The position numbers and the translations under genes were made by a program. This document shows, piece by piece, positions 1 to 8,007 of a DNA stretch of 64,000 nucleotides (positions within the stretch are counted from its first letter, which is position 1; every line of letters starts with the position of its first letter). Under the pieces are notes generated by a model, which saw only the letters and a list, made by a program, of their open reading frames with translations, did no database searches and had not been told where the DNA came from. The stretch is from Flavobacterium stagni (GTDB lineage Bacteria > Bacteroidota > Bacteroidia > Flavobacteriales > Flavobacteriaceae), in the NCBI RefSeq assembly GCF_004122105.1, contig NZ_SBKN01000009.1:1-64000 (forward strand), read 5' to 3'.

Positions 1-54
1 ATAAAATCAGAAATGAATACTTATTTGGATTCAGAAACTCAACAGATAGTATAA
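1..54 (+). CDS. C-terminal end of a cassette gene (partial)
   Basis: The first 17 codons are open in frame 1 and end with TAA at 52-54, about 40 bases before the first attC site. This fits the 3' end of a gene in the cassette cut by the window edge. Only the tail (ending SETQQIV) is visible, so no function can be given. Confidence 0.5.
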   Translation: MKSEMNTYLDSETQQIV

Positions 55-96
55 AATTGACTAAAATTGAACGATAGTGTAGATAAAAGCCCGAAC

Positions 97-229
97 GCAT
101 AACAGCCGCTAGCCGCTATGGCTGGTATGTGCTAGTTCGGTGTTTGGTTTACACGAAAAACGTTTATCTTAGTAAGGAAAAATCGTTTCGCTTTGACCGC
201 CACAGTCGGCTAGCGGCGGAACGTTAGCT
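97..229 (+). repeat. attC site 1 (type A, 133 bp)
   Basis: R'' is GCATAAC (97-103) and R' is GTTAGCT (223-229). The inner arms GCCGCTAGCCG and CGGCTAGCGGC are perfect 11-bp complements. The right arm is joined to R' by GGAAC and the left arm to R'' by a single A, an asymmetry typical of attC hairpins. The centre contains a promoter-like element. Confidence 0.85.
143..172 (+). promoter_or_regulatory. Candidate Bacteroidota promoter inside attC 1
   Basis: TTTG (143-146), 18 bases, then TATCTTAG (165-172). The Bacteroidota consensus is TTG/TTTG-N17-21-TAnnTTTG, so one base of the -7 box differs. It points at the gene starting at 238, giving a leader of about 60 bases. The same arrangement recurs in other attC sites. 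Inferred from sequence only. Confidence 0.5.
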
Positions 230-237
230 GCCATATT

Positions 238-1038
238 ATGAGACACTTCATTAACATATTGATACTTCTATTTTTATTGACTGGCTGTAAGAACAATTCA
301 TCAGACAACAAAAAAGTCGTTGAAGAAATTTTTGAATGTAACAAAGGAGAAATGACACCAGCTTGGTATGAGCACGGAATTGACGAACCAATTCCAAGTA
401 TACAAGGACTTCAAAATGGGTTTATTATTGTTGTGGACACAAGTAACAAAGCGACAAACTTTATTTCGTATGACGAAGACTATTCAAGAAGACGTTCGAC
501 AGAACTCGATACATCTGACCTTGATTGGACTGATGGTTGGGAGAAATTGACAACTAAGCAAAAACTTGAAAAAGTAAAGCAAGAAAGAAAATCTTATCTA
601 ATTCATGCTGACTCTACTCACATATTAAATAATCAAGGACAACAACAAGTTTGGATAATTAACAACTCAAAAGACACCGTTACAATTCAAATGCAAGACT
701 GGAGCTTTATTTGTGTCTTACAAGCTAAAACAAAAAGTGGGCAATGGTATCCAATACAATATTGGCGTTTTAGCACTTGTGGTAATAGCTATTACTTTAA
801 ACATTTTCTTCCAAAGACAGCAAACTCTTTCATTACTAAACTGCCTGAAGAAGGCGATTATAAAACTAAACTCAGATACAAACTTCTCGGGAAAGACAAA
901 TTTTACTACTCTAACGAGTTTGACGGAAAAATAAAATATTGTGAGTTTGTGGAAGACAGCACAAAATACAACAACAGACGAGGCACACCGCAACCACATT
1001 TTAAACTTGACAGCTTAATTAATTTAGCGTGGCAATAA
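238..1038 (+). CDS. Cassette-encoded lipoprotein, unknown function
   Basis: This 266-residue protein opens with a hydrophobic signal sequence ending in a lipobox (LTGC, Cys at about residue 17). It should therefore be acylated and anchored in a membrane, probably facing the periplasm or the cell surface. The mature part is polar and rich in Asn, Lys, Tyr and Thr, with no motif I recognise. The ATG lies 14 bases inside the cassette, directly after R' of attC 1, and the stop is 20 bases before R'' of attC 2, so one gene fills the cassette. Expression may come from the promoter-like element in attC 1. The cassette ends, GTTAGCTGCC... and ...GGCAGCTAAC, are exact complements. Confidence 0.8.
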   Translation: MRHFINILILLFLLTGCKNNSSDNKKVVEEIFECNKGEMTPAWYEHGIDEPIPSIQGLQNGFIIVVDTSNKATNFISYDEDYSRRRSTELDTSDLDWTDGWEKLTTKQKLEKVKQERKSYLIHADSTHILNNQGQQQVWIINNSKDTVTIQMQDWSFICVLQAKTKSGQWYPIQYWRFSTCGNSYYFKHFLPKTANSFITKLPEEGDYKTKLRYKLLGKDKFYYSNEFDGKIKYCEFVEDSTKYNNRRGTPQPHFKLDSLINLAWQ

Positions 1039-1057
1039 CGACAGACAGAAATACGGC

Positions 1058-1190
1058 AGCTAACAGCCGCTAGCCGCTATGGCTGGTATGTGCTCGATTG
1101 GTGTTTGGATTACACGAAAAACATTTATCTTAGTAAGAAAAAATCGTTTCGCTTTGACCGCCACAGTCGGCTAGCGGCGGAACGTTAGCT
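1058..1190 (+). repeat. attC site 2 (type A, 133 bp)
   Basis: R'' AGCTAAC (1058-1064) and R' GTTAGCT (1184-1190) are exact complements. The inner arms GCCGCTAGCCG and CGGCTAGCGGC are identical to those of attC 1. Confidence 0.85.
1104..1133 (+). promoter_or_regulatory. Candidate promoter inside attC 2
   Basis: TTTG (1104-1107), 18 bases, TATCTTAG (1126-1133). Same layout as in attC 1, about 65 bases before the next start codon. Confidence 0.48.
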
Positions 1191-1198
1191 GTCATTTT

Positions 1199-1879
1199 AT
1201 GAAACGTATAACTTTAATAGTACTTTTAATTTCATTCTTTACATTCGCTCAATTGAGAAGAGAACTTCCTATCACAAAAGATAGTGATTCAGCTTATTGG
1301 ATGGAATACCGAAATAAAACTTATGAAACAGTCAATGATAAAGATATTTTCTTTAGATTACAAACTCCATGCGTTTCCATTGAGGTTTCAAAGCGAAAAG
1401 GTGATTTGAAAGGAACAGTTGAATTTTTTGCTAAAGAAATAGATGAATTTAAAGATTCAACAGGAGTTTTTAAAAGAAAATTTAATTTTGATAGCGACAA
1501 AACCTTAAGGATTTTTAAGCTCATTGATAGTCTAAAAATAAATTCAATTCCAAGTGATAAATTCATTCCAAAATGGCATCAAGGATTTGATGGAATAACA
1601 TACAGATTTGAATATAAAGACTCTATTCAACATTCTTTCAAAAACTATTGGACACCAAAAAAACAAGAAAATTTAGAAGAAGCTGTGAGAATCCAAAACT
1701 TTGTGGAAGTCGTTAATGAAATTGTAGAATCTGAAAAGTTAAGCAAGATTTTTCAAAATGAAATTCCTTTTCGTTCATGGTCTTGTAATGGAGTTTGTGT
1801 AAGCCGAGCAATGACAAAGAAAGAGTCTAGAGAGTACAAAAAAAAGAAACGTAAATTCCGAAAGAAAAACGCCGGCTAA
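1199..1879 (+). CDS. Cassette-encoded exported protein, unknown function
   Basis: A 226-residue protein with a short N-terminal signal peptide (hydrophobic residues about 4-17, followed by AQ, a common flavobacterial cleavage context). The mature part is mixed alpha/beta in composition and ends in a strongly basic Lys/Arg-rich tail. A Cys-containing segment lies near residues 195-202. I recognise no family. The ATG lies 14 bases after the cassette border, as in the preceding cassette. The TAA stop (1877-1879) falls inside R'' of attC 3, so the gene fills the whole cassette. Confidence 0.78.
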   Translation: MKRITLIVLLISFFTFAQLRRELPITKDSDSAYWMEYRNKTYETVNDKDIFFRLQTPCVSIEVSKRKGDLKGTVEFFAKEIDEFKDSTGVFKRKFNFDSDKTLRIFKLIDSLKINSIPSDKFIPKWHQGFDGITYRFEYKDSIQHSFKNYWTPKKQENLEEAVRIQNFVEVVNEIVESEKLSKIFQNEIPFRSWSCNGVCVSRAMTKKESREYKKKKRKFRKKNAG

Positions 1880-2005
1880 CAGCCGCTAGCCGCTATGGCT
1901 GGTAAGTGCTAGTTTGGCTTTTGATTTACACGAAAAACGTTTATCTTAGTAAGGAAAAATCGTTTCGCTTTTCCGCCACAGTCGGCTAGCGGCGGAACGT
2001 TACCT
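1874..2005 (+). repeat. attC site 3 (type A, 132 bp)
   Basis: R'' is GGCTAAC (1874-1880) and R' is GTTACCT (1999-2005). Inner arms are GCCGCTAGCCG and CGGCTAGCGGC. R'' resembles the GTTAGCT that opens its own cassette (one mismatch), whereas R' belongs to the next cassette. Confidence 0.84.
1920..1949 (+). promoter_or_regulatory. Candidate promoter inside attC 3
   Basis: TTTG (1920-1923), 18 bases, TATCTTAG (1942-1949). It points at the gene starting at 2061. Confidence 0.48.
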
Positions 2006-2060
2006 GCAACCCGTGACGATCGAGCTAACATCAAACTGACTGCAAAAAGAAAATAGAAAA

Positions 2061-2558
2061 ATGATACGAGTAATTATTGACAAGCTTGGTAGCGGACATA
2101 GTGATATATTTTTAAAGATTGACGCAATGCCTGACTATTCCGCAACAGCGGACAGTTATTACTTATTTGACTTTCTTGAAATAAGTGACTCCGACATTGA
2201 GGAGCTCAATTTAAAAGAGGGTGAAGCATTAAAATACGGAACAATTGAGTTGCTTCAATACTGGGTAGAGAGAATTAGGAAAATTGCAAAAGGTCAGCAG
2301 ACATTTATACCATTTGACTTGTGGGATGAGTATGTTGGGGGGTTACTGCTTAAAAGGACGAAACTGGGTTTTAGAACTAAGAGAGTTTATACCGACAAAA
2401 TTCAGGGCTATAGTATTGGTAAATCAAACTTGGACAAACAAATTGCTGACAATAGTGTGCACTTCATTGAAGAAGAACAAACAGAATGGCTGATTGATGA
2501 AGACGCTCTATTCAATGGACTTGATTGGAGTATCAAAGAATTGACAAATAAGAATTGA
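2061..2558 (+). CDS. Cassette-encoded cytoplasmic protein, unknown function
   Basis: A 165-residue protein with no signal peptide and no membrane segment, acidic overall. It is rich in Asp, Glu and aromatic residues, a composition seen in many small immunity-like or regulatory proteins, but no motif supports a function. The ATG at 2061 is 61 bases inside the cassette and follows an A-rich stretch, as expected in a phylum that rarely uses Shine-Dalgarno sites. The cassette ends match exactly: GTTACCT at the start and AGGTAAC at the end. Confidence 0.75.
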   Translation: MIRVIIDKLGSGHSDIFLKIDAMPDYSATADSYYLFDFLEISDSDIEELNLKEGEALKYGTIELLQYWVERIRKIAKGQQTFIPFDLWDEYVGGLLLKRTKLGFRTKRVYTDKIQGYSIGKSNLDKQIADNSVHFIEEEQTEWLIDEDALFNGLDWSIKELTNKN

Positions 2559-2636
2559 CGGCATGTATTTAATCAGGTTTGGACAAACTCTCTGTAAGCT
2601 TGAACTGATATCGTTGGGCGCGGACTGTCGGGCAGC

Positions 2637-2768
2637 AGGTAACAGCACCTACCCAAAAGTGGCGGCTCAGTGGTTAAGTCAAGCTTTGTGCTTCTATCAA
2701 AGTTTATGCTTGGTTGACAGTGAAGTGCTTCGAAATCGCCACCTTCGGGTAGCGGCGGAACGTTAGCG
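2637..2768 (+). repeat. attC site 4 (132 bp)
   Basis: R'' is AGGTAAC (2637-2643) and R' is GTTAGCG (2762-2768). Inner pairing joins ACCTACCC with GGGTAGCGG and GTGGCG with CGCCAC. A box TATGCTTG (2705-2712) with TTTG 16 bases upstream (2685-2688) is a weaker version of the promoter-like element. An open frame of 67 codons runs through the site but is a by-product. Confidence 0.82.
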
Positions 2769-2836
2769 GTCATTGTAGGATGACAGTGCAGACTAGAACC
2801 AACAGATAAAAAATGAAATTTGACAAACAATTAATA

Positions 2837-3457
2837 ATGAGCAAAATAATCTTTGACAGCGGAATATCACTTGACGGCTTTTTTGCAGGTGAAAACAGAG
2901 GACCAAAAAATCCTATGGGCGGAGTTTCAGGACAAATTCATTCGTGGATGTTTAATCAGAAAGCTTTTTGGGAATACCTTGGATTTGAAGGTGGAAAAGA
3001 AGACAGTGCTGATGGAAAATATATTCGAGAAACAATCGCAAGAACGGGTGCATTCATAATGGGCAAACGAATGTTTGAAGAAGGCGAAGCGAGTTGGCCA
3101 AATGACTTGTATAAAGCAGACGTATATGTATTAACACACGAAAAGCGAGAGCCTTGGGTTCAAGAAGGCACGACAACTTTTTACTTTATAAATGACGGGA
3201 TTGAAAGTGCTTTAAGCAAGGCAAAAAAATCCGCAAAAGGTAAAGACATAAGAATACAAGGTGGGGCAAACACAATACAACAGTTTCTAAATGCAGGACT
3301 TGTGGACGAGTTTTTCATTCACATTGCACCTGTTTTTTTAGGTAACGGAATTCGGCTTTTTGACGGTTTAGACAAAGACAAATATGACTTACAAATTACA
3401 GAAGTCATACCTTCTGACTTGACAACACATTTAAGGTACAAACTGACTAAAAAATAG
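2837..3457 (+). CDS. Dihydrofolate reductase family protein (RibD C-terminal type)
   Basis: A soluble protein of 206 residues of the DHFR/RibD C-terminal superfamily, which binds NADPH and reduces pterin- or pyrimidine-like substrates; the substrate here is unknown. The N-terminal strand plus SLDGFFAG is the usual opening of this family. MGKRMFEEG and IRIQGGANTIQQFLNAGLVDE match its middle and C-terminal motifs, the second including the GG dinucleotide-binding turn. The family start is best placed at the ATG at 2837; an in-frame ATG at 2813 would add eight residues. Cassettes with DHFR-like reductases are well known in mobile integrons (dfr genes), but this belongs to the RibD-like branch and nothing here shows trimethoprim resistance. 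Confidence 0.85.
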   Translation: MSKIIFDSGISLDGFFAGENRGPKNPMGGVSGQIHSWMFNQKAFWEYLGFEGGKEDSADGKYIRETIARTGAFIMGKRMFEEGEASWPNDLYKADVYVLTHEKREPWVQEGTTTFYFINDGIESALSKAKKSAKGKDIRIQGGANTIQQFLNAGLVDEFFIHIAPVFLGNGIRLFDGLDKDKYDLQITEVIPSDLTTHLRYKLTKK

Positions 3458-3468
3458 TAACAACGAAC

Positions 3469-3600
3469 CACTAACAGCAGTTTGGCAAAATGGCGGGTTC
3501 AGTGCAAATTTCATGGGCAGTTCTTCGATTGAACTTTTGTGCAAAACTGAACAATTGTGGTTCGATTTCCACCACTTCGCCAAGCTGCAAAACGTTAGTG
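3469..3600 (+). repeat. attC site 5 (type B, 132 bp)
   Basis: R'' CACTAAC (3469-3475) and R' GTTAGTG (3594-3600) are exact complements. The arms pair AGCAGTTTGGC with GCCAAGCTGC, joined to R' by AAAAC. This second attC family lacks the TATCTTAG box. Confidence 0.82.
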
Positions 3601-3642
3601 GCAAGTGTAAAACATCCCTACATCAACAAATCAAACTAAACC

Positions 3643-4920
3643 ATGAAAAAAATTATTTACATACTTTCAATTTTAATATGCCATAAATCATTTGCACAAA
3701 AGAACGACGGCGAACTGTTAAATGTAGACAAAGAATTTGCAGCTATGAGCTACAAACTCGGCGTAGCGAATGCTTTTGAAAAGTTTCTTGCAGAAGACGC
3801 AGTATTTTTATCTTCAACACCGTTGCCTGTAGAAGGAAAGAACAATTTTATGAAAATGTTTGCCAAAACAAAGTCCACCGTGATCTGGCAGCCAACAGGA
3901 TCATTCAAAGACAAATCTGCAACCAGTGGATATACCTACGGACTGTCCAAATGGATATATCGGATTGATGACAGTTTAGCCTGCTCATATTATGTATACA
4001 ATACAAATTGGATTAAAGATGATGCAGGCCAATGGAAAGTAACTACAGATATTGGTAGCGAAATATCGTTGAAAAGTCATTCTTTAGTTTCCAAGAATAA
4101 TTTTAAAATCTCAAAAAGAGTAAATAGCTCTATTTCCAAAACGATAAAGGATAAAAAATGGACCACTGTATACTTAACCTTTGAAAGTGACAGAAAGGGC
4201 TTTGTACCTGCCATTATTGTAAAACCTAACGGAAAAGAGATCAAAGCAGTTGCTTTTTATCAGCACGGAATTGGCGATGAATATAATAAAGAATACTTTT
4301 TAGATGAAGCTAAAGCATTAGCAGAGCATGGAATCGCAACCCTTGTAATAGATGCACCGTTTATAAGAAAAGGAGATAGTTTTATTGAGAGTGGCGGTAT
4401 GAAAGATGCTGAAATATTTGAAAACAACTGTGTGGAATGGTTACAAGCAATTGATATTTTACCTGATTTTAATATTCGCTCAAAAAATATAATTTTCGTT
4501 GGACAAAGTTATGGAGCAAGAGTTGCGGCCTTTATGCCCTATTTAGATGCTCGTTTCAAAAAAGTTATCGTTGTGAGTGGCATTCATAATTATGCTGAAT
4601 GGCTTCAAACTACCACGGTAAATCAAATAACTGAATTGAGAAAAGTAATTTCTCCTCAAGACTTTAACAAGTATATTTCCACAATTGCAGGTTATGATGC
4701 AAGTTTGTACTTGAACAAGAAAAATGACCTGGATTTTTACTTTCAGGCAGGAACAAATGACGAGACCCTTTCTGAATATGATATCTTAAGTTGTTACGAA
4801 ATGACAAACAGCACGAAACGGATTTCTTGGTATAATGCCTCACACAATTTGAACAAACAAGCCAAACTTGATAGAATTGAACAAATAGTAAAGTGGGCAA
4901 ATGAGAACACCAGCCACTAA
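3643..4920 (+). CDS. NTF2-like domain fused to alpha/beta hydrolase, exported
   Basis: A 425-residue protein with a signal peptide (residues 1-18, ending SFAQ). Residues about 20-145 resemble the DUF4440/SnoaL-like NTF2 fold, a small cone-shaped domain. Residues about 165-425 form an alpha/beta hydrolase with the nucleophile elbow GQSYG (Ser in FVGQSYGARVAAF). The order suggests an exported esterase- or peptidase-like enzyme with a ligand-binding domain; substrate unknown. The TAA stop (4918-4920) lies within R'' of attC 6. Cassette ends are GTTAGTGGC and GCCACTAAC, a perfect 9-bp complement. This is one of the larger cassette genes. Confidence 0.8.
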   Translation: MKKIIYILSILICHKSFAQKNDGELLNVDKEFAAMSYKLGVANAFEKFLAEDAVFLSSTPLPVEGKNNFMKMFAKTKSTVIWQPTGSFKDKSATSGYTYGLSKWIYRIDDSLACSYYVYNTNWIKDDAGQWKVTTDIGSEISLKSHSLVSKNNFKISKRVNSSISKTIKDKKWTTVYLTFESDRKGFVPAIIVKPNGKEIKAVAFYQHGIGDEYNKEYFLDEAKALAEHGIATLVIDAPFIRKGDSFIESGGMKDAEIFENNCVEWLQAIDILPDFNIRSKNIIFVGQSYGARVAAFMPYLDARFKKVIVVSGIHNYAEWLQTTTVNQITELRKVISPQDFNKYISTIAGYDASLYLNKKNDLDFYFQAGTNDETLSEYDILSCYEMTNSTKRISWYNASHNLNKQAKLDRIEQIVKWANENTSH

Positions 4921-5046
4921 CCGCCGCTAATCGAAACGGCTGGTTTTAGGTGGCTCAGCGCTTTTTCTTCACGAAAAAGCTATATCTTCGGCAGAGCGAA
5001 CGCAGTCCGCTTTGTCGCCGCTTCGTATAGCGGCCTAACGTTACCG
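4915..5046 (+). repeat. attC site 6 (132 bp)
   Basis: R'' is CACTAAC (4915-4921) and R' is GTTACCG (5040-5046). Inner arms are GCCGCTA and TAGCGGC. The centre is diverged but retains TATCTTCG (4983-4990), a variant of the -7 box. Confidence 0.82.
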
Positions 5047-5087
5047 GTAATATTACAGAACCGACCGTCACGACATAAAAACATTTA

Positions 5088-6095
5088 ATGACAGAAATAA
5101 AACTATACAAGACGTCAACGAAAGGGCTAAAAATTATCGGTATGTGTTTACCGTTTGTGGTATTAGAACTTTTTTTATTATCTGACACCACATATGGGAC
5201 AACTAATTATGTAAAGAGTTGGCTTTGTATATGCTTCTTTGGACTTGGTATTCTAGTTGGACTTTTTCACACTTTTGACAGACGACCACAAATAATTATT
5301 ACTGAAACTGGTATTTGGGACAGGACAACAAACCAAGACGAAATAAAATGGGAACAAATCATTGAAGCTTATCCGCTTGACCTATTTGAACAGAAATTTA
5401 TCTCCTTAGTAACTGACGACACATATGTTTTTAAGAAGAAACCATACAAATGGGCTGAGAAAATCAATAAAGAAATAGGTGCACAAAATCTCAACCTGCA
5501 TTTAGGACAAATAAACATTAACGAACTTGAACTGACTGATTTTATTAATCGACTTAGCAAGCAGAAAATTGAAGAAAGAAGAAAATTGATTAAAACATTT
5601 GAAAATAAGGAAACCAAATCTTCTGTTTCTTATTTTCAAAAAATAGTTGTTTACGTTTTAATTTCTTTAGCAATGCTTTTTTTATCACTATCAAGTTTTG
5701 TGGTATTTATGACAATTATGATTGTGATGGGGATTTCAGCATTTATTGCACGGTGGCGACCAGACAATGCAATTTTAAGGAAATATGCAGGAATTGCAAC
5801 TTGGTTTGGACTTATTAATATGGTTCTCTGTATAGCGGTAATTAAAGTTTACGATAATATAACCGAAGATGTGGCTGAACAAGTCGCAATTGAAATTGAA
5901 GAGTTCCAAAAGCTAAATACTACTTTACCAACTGACATTAAATCAATCAATGAAAAATTAGAGCTTAATTTCATAGAACGTTATTTTGCAAACCAAATAG
6001 ACTATAGGACATACGACAATGACTATGAATTAGAAGCGAATATGCTATTTGGAAAACGAAGGACTTATGACAAAAACAACAGCGAGTGGGAATAA
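5088..6095 (+). CDS. Cassette-encoded membrane protein, STM3941-like N-terminus
   Basis: A 335-residue integral membrane protein with no cleavable signal. Two hydrophobic helices lie at about residues 15-60. A soluble stretch of about 65-180 contains a beta-rich PH-like segment (IIITETGIWD followed by an IKWEQI strand), resembling STM3941-type proteins. Two or three further membrane helices lie at about 182-265, then a soluble C-terminal tail. The function of these proteins is unknown. The start codon is 47 bases after the cassette border; the stop is shortly before R'' of attC 7. The family resemblance is by eye and weak. Confidence 0.72.
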   Translation: MTEIKLYKTSTKGLKIIGMCLPFVVLELFLLSDTTYGTTNYVKSWLCICFFGLGILVGLFHTFDRRPQIIITETGIWDRTTNQDEIKWEQIIEAYPLDLFEQKFISLVTDDTYVFKKKPYKWAEKINKEIGAQNLNLHLGQININELELTDFINRLSKQKIEERRKLIKTFENKETKSSVSYFQKIVVYVLISLAMLFLSLSSFVVFMTIMIVMGISAFIARWRPDNAILRKYAGIATWFGLINMVLCIAVIKVYDNITEDVAEQVAIEIEEFQKLNTTLPTDIKSINEKLELNFIERYFANQIDYRTYDNDYELEANMLFGKRRTYDKNNSEWE

Positions 6096-6102
6096 ATACT
6101 AC

Positions 6103-6234
6103 CGCTAACACGGGTTTGGCAAAAGTGGCGGTTCAGTGCTCCTGAGACACATTTGTGGTTAATCAAAATTTGGTTCTACGCATCAACATTTGTGGTGAAA
6201 ATCGCCACCTTCGCCAAGTCCGAAACCGTTACCG
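6103..6234 (+). repeat. attC site 7 (type B, 132 bp)
   Basis: R'' is CGCTAAC (6103-6109) and R' is GTTACCG (6228-6234). Arms are GGTTTGGC with GCCAAGTCC, and GTGGCG with CGCCAC. No TATCTT box is seen in the centre. Confidence 0.8.
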
Positions 6235-6268
6235 GTAACTTTAACCAAGCAAACGAAGAAAGATCAGA

Positions 6269-6631
6269 ATGATATCAGCCAATAAATTAAATCAAGTTCT
6301 TAAACAAAAGACAGTAGATGAGAGATCAATATTGATTTCTCAATTATTTCTTGATGCTATGAATGATTGGCCAACTTTAAATTTAAAAGAACCCGACGAG
6401 TTTATTGGAAAACTGAAAGATGAAGTGGGGCCAAGTTTAACTTTGAACGATTTAAAATTATTCTCGAAAAGATTGAATGTTGTCCATGATGCATGGAAAA
6501 TAGAATCATTAGAGTCAATAATTAAGATTTATGAAGTAGTAGGGAATGAAAATTCTCCGCAGCAAGAATTAGAAAAAATTTTAGATTCAATTATAGTAAC
6601 TGAAAACAAAGCTACCGGTAACAGCTGCTAG
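6269..6631 (+). CDS. Cassette-encoded small soluble protein, unknown function
   Basis: A 120-residue soluble protein, apparently all-helical and acidic, with no signal peptide. No family recognised. The reading frame runs into attC 8: the last residues (TGNSC) are encoded by R'' and the first arm, and the stop TAG is at 6629-6631. The original stop may have been replaced when this attC fused to the gene, so the C-terminus is cassette-dependent. The cassette ends GTTACCGG and CCGGTAAC are exact complements. Confidence 0.72.
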   Translation: MISANKLNQVLKQKTVDERSILISQLFLDAMNDWPTLNLKEPDEFIGKLKDEVGPSLTLNDLKLFSKRLNVVHDAWKIESLESIIKIYEVVGNENSPQQELEKILDSIIVTENKATGNSC

Positions 6632-6772
6632 CCGCTATGGCTAATGGTATAAAGTTGGTGTTTGGTTTACACAACCTGAGTGAAGCAAACGGTGCGAAAA
6701 AAAAGTTTATCTTAGTAAGAAAATTAGCCTATACGATTTAGCGTCACTACATCAAGCTGCGAGCCGTTAGTT
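6616..6772 (+). repeat. attC site 8 (type A long form, 157 bp)
   Basis: R'' is CGGTAAC (6616-6622) and R' is GTTAGTT (6766-6772). It has the long form of the type A centre, with about 24 extra bases between the TTTG-containing segment and TATCTTAG (6708-6715). The right arm has diverged from CGGCTAGCGGC. Confidence 0.78.
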
Positions 6773-6798
6773 GCTATTTAACCAAAAATCAACTACAA

Positions 6799-7353
6799 AT
6801 GGGATATTTCTGGTCAATGGGGATTAGTTTTCGAGACAAACAAATTGCCGAAAATTGTCAAGCCGAATTAAAAGAAATCAAACTTTCAGATGGAAGGTTG
6901 GTAAATTTTAGTTGTTATATATTACCACAAACTGATTTCGATATTGAACCTAATTATGTTCTTGAAATTTATCCAGAAGAGATGGAAATCGATGGTAGAA
7001 GAAAAAATTTAGAATATCCATTTTTTGATGAAATCAGAAATCAATTATTACAATTCGTTAGAGATTTAAAATTAAATTTTGAAATAGCTTTTTGTGAATG
7101 TGAAGGAGCTGATAGAGTTACTCATACAAATCTTATAAATTGTATAAATGAAAATGGTATTGAAGAATATCTAAGTTCGGAAAATATCGATATTTACTTA
7201 AATCCTGAAAATCCATATCCTAAGAGATATTTTGATGGTCTTATTCTATCAAAAAATGAATACGAAAGACTGAAGATTAAATATCCAGAATTCAAAAAAT
7301 TTAAAGAGAATTATCTATGGTTACCAATTCAAACAGCCGCTAACAGCTACTAG
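6799..7353 (+). CDS. Cassette-encoded soluble protein, unknown function
   Basis: A 184-residue protein with no signal peptide, rich in Glu, Asn, Tyr and Ile. It contains a Cys pair in FCECEGAD near residue 100. No family recognised. The ATG is 32 bases after the cassette border. The frame continues through R'' of attC 9 and ends at the TAG in the first stem arm (7351-7353), so the last few residues (AANSY) are encoded by the recombination site. The codon use is as AT-rich as in the neighbouring cassettes. Confidence 0.72.
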   Translation: MGYFWSMGISFRDKQIAENCQAELKEIKLSDGRLVNFSCYILPQTDFDIEPNYVLEIYPEEMEIDGRRKNLEYPFFDEIRNQLLQFVRDLKLNFEIAFCECEGADRVTHTNLINCINENGIEEYLSSENIDIYLNPENPYPKRYFDGLILSKNEYERLKIKYPEFKKFKENYLWLPIQTAANSY

Positions 7354-7492
7354 CCGCTATGACTAATGGTATAATGTTGGTGTTTAGTTTACACAACCCG
7401 AGTGAGGCAAACGGTGCGAAAAAAAGTTTATCTTAGTAAGAAATAATCGTTTCGCTTTTTCGCCACAGTCGGCTTGCCGCGAAACGTTGGCG
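7338..7492 (+). repeat. attC site 9 (type A long form, 155 bp)
   Basis: R'' is CGCTAAC (7338-7344) and R' is GTTGGCG (7486-7492). TATCTTAG is at 7429-7436. The arms are partly degraded: GCTACTAGCCG against CGGCTTGCCGC. Confidence 0.8.
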
Positions 7493-7526
7493 GTCATAGC
7501 TAAGAACCGCAATAGAAAAGAGAAAA

Positions 7527-7850
7527 TTGAAAAAAAGAAACCAAATATTATACTTAGCTATTGCATTGATTCTTTTCATTGTAATGGACAGAAACTTATG
7601 GATGGAAGATAGAGCTAAACGCCTATTTTTATGGGAAAGCGGAACTGGATTAGGGGATCCTATTAGTTATGATTATGACTTTAAAATCCACGGAAGCGAA
7701 ATAACATTTGAAAAGGAAAAGGATTCACTTGATTGGCCAGAAATAGCGGAAAATAGAAAACATAAATTTTATTTTGTCGGTTGTTATTTTGGAAATCTCT
7801 ATATGTATGACAAAACGAGAAAGAAAATGGTGTTATATATAGAAAAGTAA
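7527..7850 (+). CDS. Cassette-encoded membrane-anchored small protein, TTG start
   Basis: A 107-residue protein starting with TTG followed by AAA AAA AGA. One hydrophobic N-terminal segment (about residues 7-20) acts as a signal anchor, followed by a soluble domain of about 85 residues rich in Trp, Tyr and Phe. No family recognised. No in-frame ATG lies near this position and the signal sequence begins at once, so TTG is the likely start. It lies 40 bases after the cassette border, the same spacing as ATG starts in neighbouring cassettes. Confidence 0.68.
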   Translation: MKKRNQILYLAIALILFIVMDRNLWMEDRAKRLFLWESGTGLGDPISYDYDFKIHGSEITFEKEKDSLDWPEIAENRKHKFYFVGCYFGNLYMYDKTRKKMVLYIEK

Positions 7851-7859
7851 CGCTACGAC

Positions 7860-7986
7860 TGCTAACAGCGGTTTCACGAATGGCTCGTTTCTCTTTCTTG
7901 GAAAATAATCTGCTAAATCAAATTTTGCTTATCTTTCGAATTAATTATTAAAGTTCCTCCACTGCGTGGGCCGCGGAACATTGTCG
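7860..7986 (+). repeat. attC site 10 (degenerate R', 127 bp)
   Basis: R'' is TGCTAAC (7860-7866). R' reads ATTGTCG (7980-7986), so the invariant G of GTT is replaced by A. Arms are GCGGTTTCACG and GCGTGGGCCGC. TATCTTTC (7930-7937) is a -7-like box. With this R', recombination at the site may be impaired. Confidence 0.7.
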
Positions 7987-8007
7987 GTAATCATAAAAAA
8001 ACACTTA

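Noticed and set aside
2563..2766. A 67-codon open frame in attC 4
   Set aside because: It is translated from the stem arms of the attC site and has the composition of the repeat, not of a protein.
2837..3457. Trimethoprim resistance (dfr) cassette
   Set aside because: The protein belongs to the RibD C-terminal-like reductases, which are widespread and not known as resistance enzymes; nothing shows antifolate resistance.
7966..8007. Upstream extension of the TPR lipoprotein
   Set aside because: The added residues come from attC 10 and would bury the signal sequence; the lipoprotein starts at 8008.
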